From: Candidatus Eiseniibacteriota bacterium
GTDB taxonomy: Bacteria; Joyebacterota; Joyebacteria; Joyebacterales; Joyebacteraceae
Length of the DNA: 64,000 nt
Direction: 5' to 3'
NCBI GenBank assembly: GCA_030622115.1
Contig: JAUXGN010000004.1
Span: 26,469 to 90,468, forward strand
In this document: in pieces, positions 62,312-64,000 of the stretch
How positions within the stretch are numbered: the first letter of the stretch is position 1
Layout of the letters: the number at the start of each line of letters is the position of its first letter
Notes under the pieces: generated by a model
What the model saw: only the letters and a program-made list of their open reading frames with translations
Database searches by the model: none
Told to the model about the DNA's origin: nothing
Position numbers and translations under genes: made by a program

Positions 62312-63195
62312 AGACGGTTGGCATAGTTGCAAACACGTCCAAGAGCGGTGTAGGCGATGCCGCCGCCCATGTGCTCGAGTGGGCCTTGGTTCACGACCTC
62401 ACGTTGGTTGTTGACGAGTCCTTCCGGGAGTTTGCGCCGCCGGCAGCCACCTGCCTCGCTGAACCTCAACTCATCGAGACCGCCGAGCTCATCTTCGCGT
62501 TCGGCGGCGACGGAACGCTCTTGACGGCCGCAAAGCGGGTCGCCGCTGCTGAACGTGAGACTCCGATCATCGGAGTCAACATGGGAAGTCTCGGCTTTCT
62601 CACGCAGATCGCTGAGGAGGAATTCGTCAACGTTCTGAAGCGGCTCAATCCGGATCAACTCCCGGTGAGTTCACGGATGATGCTGTCCGTGGAGATCGCG
62701 GGCAGAGGCGAGAGGCCGCCTGCGCCCCGCGCAGGTTCGCCCGCGCTCAATGATGTCGTGATCGCCAAGGGGGCCGATTCAAGAATGCTCTCGTTTGAAG
62801 CGCGAGTGGACGGCGAGATAGTCACGCGGTATGCCGCCGACGGTTTGATCCTGTCAACGCCGACGGGTTCGACAGCACACTCGGTGTCGGCCGGCGGACC
62901 GGTCGTGGCGCCCAATCTCGAGGCCGTGATAGCGACGCCGATCTGTCCACACACCCTGAGCATCAGGTCACTTGTTGTTCCGCCGTCTGCCGTAGTAGAG
63001 GTCGAAATGCTGTCGTGCGATGAGAAGACGATCGTGTCGGCGGATGGACACAGGGCTTTCCAGATATCTGTCGGTGAGACCGTGATCGTCAGACGGGCTT
63101 CGATAGATGCACACCTGGTCGAGGTCGCAGAGAGGTCGTACTATGAGATCCTCCGGACCAAGATGCGCTGGGCGGGCGGCGTACGGGAGCGGTAG
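62308..63195 (+). CDS. nadK: NAD kinase
   Basis: This 295-residue kinase from ATG 62308 has the glycine-rich FAFGGDGTLLTAAK, GVNMGSLGFLTQI and DGLILSTPTGSTAHSVSAGG motifs. It phosphorylates NAD to NADP. The start overlaps the dxs stop, as in many operons. Confidence 0.95.
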   Translation: MKTVGIVANTSKSGVGDAAAHVLEWALVHDLTLVVDESFREFAPPAATCLAEPQLIETAELIFAFGGDGTLLTAAKRVAAAERETPIIGVNMGSLGFLTQIAEEEFVNVLKRLNPDQLPVSSRMMLSVEIAGRGERPPAPRAGSPALNDVVIAKGADSRMLSFEARVDGEIVTRYAADGLILSTPTGSTAHSVSAGGPVVAPNLEAVIATPICPHTLSIRSLVVPPSAVVEVEMLSCDEKTIVSADGHRAFQISVGETVIVRRASIDAHLVEVAERSYYEILRTKMRWAGGVRER

Positions 63196-63198
63196 AGA

Positions 63199-63774
63199 AT
63201 GACGTCATTCCCGCGGCCGCTGCTCGCGGATCTCAGGAAGCCGCCCAATATCGTGACGCTCTTGCGGCTGGCACTGATTCCGGTGGCGCTCGTTCTTCTG
63301 GTCGGCGAACGACGAGAGGCCGCGCTGGTGGTTCTGGTTCTCCTTGCCGCAACGGACTGGGTGGACGGGTACCTAGCGAGACGTTTGGGGCAAGTCACGA
63401 CGCTCGGCAAGATACTTGACCCGGCCGCCGACAAGATTGCGGTTGCCGCGGTCGTGATCTTCCTTGTCGCAAGAGGCGAGCTTCCGATCTGGGGCGCGGT
63501 CATTGTGCTGGCGCGGGACGTCGGGATACTGATCGGCGCGGTCACGATGGTGCGGGACGCGAACGATGTGCCACAGGCCGGCAGGGTCGGCAAAGTGACC
63601 GCGGGGGCGCTTGCCGTCATGGTGCTCGTATACGTTGCAGACTGGCAGGCTGCGGAGCCGATCGCGCTGTGGTGCGCCATGGCGCTTGTCGTGTTCTCCG
63701 GGGCGCTGTACGCACGGACGATGCTGGCGGGGCGATCGCGCACTCAAGTCGGTACATCTGAATCCGGACGGTGA
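63199..63774 (+). CDS. pgsA: CDP-diacylglycerol-glycerol-3-phosphate phosphatidyltransferase
   Basis: This 191-residue membrane protein has PNIVTLLRLALIP and the CDP-alcohol phosphotransferase signature TDWVDGYLARRLGQVTTLGK followed by ILDPAADK (DG, AR, G, and the two aspartates). It makes phosphatidylglycerophosphate. It starts 3 bp after nadK. A related CDP-alcohol acceptor cannot be excluded. Confidence 0.9.
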   Translation: MTSFPRPLLADLRKPPNIVTLLRLALIPVALVLLVGERREAALVVLVLLAATDWVDGYLARRLGQVTTLGKILDPAADKIAVAAVVIFLVARGELPIWGAVIVLARDVGILIGAVTMVRDANDVPQAGRVGKVTAGALAVMVLVYVADWQAAEPIALWCAMALVVFSGALYARTMLAGRSRTQVGTSESGR

Positions 63775-63780
63775 GAAGAA

Positions 63781-64000
63781 ATGAACCGAGGGACTTCCGC
63801 AAAGAGCAAGGTCTTTCTGCTCAGGCTCTACGATGGGAATGTCGATGACATCGCCGCCGGGATTGATCTCCTGCTCGACAGGAGCGGCCTCAGTAGCATT
63901 GCAAGCAAGGGCGAGACCATTGCCGTCAAGATGCACTTCGGAGAGAGCAGGGAGACCGGGCATGTGAAGGCGCGCTTCGTTCGCCGCATTGTCGCCTGGC
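63781..64000 (+). CDS. DUF362 family protein, partial (5' part)
   Basis: The frame from ATG 63781 stays open to the window edge: VFLLRLYDGNVDDIAAGIDL, then GETIAVKMHFGESRETGH. The AVKMHFGE pattern is typical of DUF362 proteins, which often carry 4Fe-4S ferredoxin domains further on. About 73 residues are visible; the function is unknown. It follows pgsA by 6 bp. Confidence 0.7.
   Translation, partial: MNRGTSAKSKVFLLRLYDGNVDDIAAGIDLLLDRSGLSSIASKGETIAVKMHFGESRETGHVKARFVRRIVAW

Overview
The window is a high-GC chromosomal stretch in which nearly every gene lies on the + strand, with many start/stop overlaps of the ATGA, GTGA and TTGA type. Two secreted proteins end in a FlgD-like Ig fold of the kind common in the FCB superphylum and candidate phyla such as Eisenbacteria, Krumholzibacteriota and Latescibacteria. 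The LPS-core genes (four GT9 proteins, an MsbA-like exporter, a WaaL-like ligase, GmhB) point to a Gram-negative envelope. I infer an uncultured FCB-type bacterium; the phylum is not proven by the sequence.

Layout. 1-12476: an uninterrupted LPS/outer-surface operon (GT9 and GT4 glycosyltransferases, lipid flippase, O-antigen ligase, heptose bisphosphatase, DUF3108 protein). 12486-13445: a conserved protein with a deoxyhypusine-synthase-like pattern. 13446-36881: a large exopolysaccharide locus with an initiating sugar transferase behind a textbook sigma-70 promoter, a GT39 membrane protein, a Wza/Wzz/ExeA-like ATPase/CpsD set resembling XrtA-type EPS loci, a Wzy-like polymerase, seven GT4 enzymes (two in tandem, about 85% identical), a heparinase-fold lyase, a GDP-mannose dehydrogenase, a radical SAM protein, a polyprenyl synthase, mannose-1-phosphate guanylyltransferase and GalT. 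36899-38392: glycogen synthase. 38452-38777: tRNA-Gly, tRNA-Cys and tRNA-Leu. 38969-43288: twin secreted GHL15-like putative glycoside hydrolases. 43442-47411: CvpA, a Clp-like protein with degenerate motifs, and an aldehyde dehydrogenase. 47575-63774: core genes (tRNA-Val, infC-rpmI-rplT-pheS-pheT, zapB-like and zapA, a structured RNA that may be 6S, rarA, rny, ymdB-type phosphoesterase, folD, xseA-xseB, ispA, dxs, nadK, pgsA). A DUF362 protein is cut by the window end.

Regulation readable from sequence: five sigma-70 promoters (TTGACA with 16-17 bp spacers) and three sigma-54-type -24/-12 elements. The sigma-54 elements lie before the polysaccharide export operon and before each twin hydrolase, suggesting an EPS and surface-glycan regulon under one enhancer-dependent programme. 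A terminator hairpin in the infC leader looks like classical attenuation of the IF3-L35-L20 operon.

The most unusual items are the shared sigma-54 promoters, the Clp-like protein that has lost Walker B, pore-loop and arginine-finger residues, a GT9 protein that has lost its catalytic aspartate, and a CpsD-like ATPase without the P-loop lysine.
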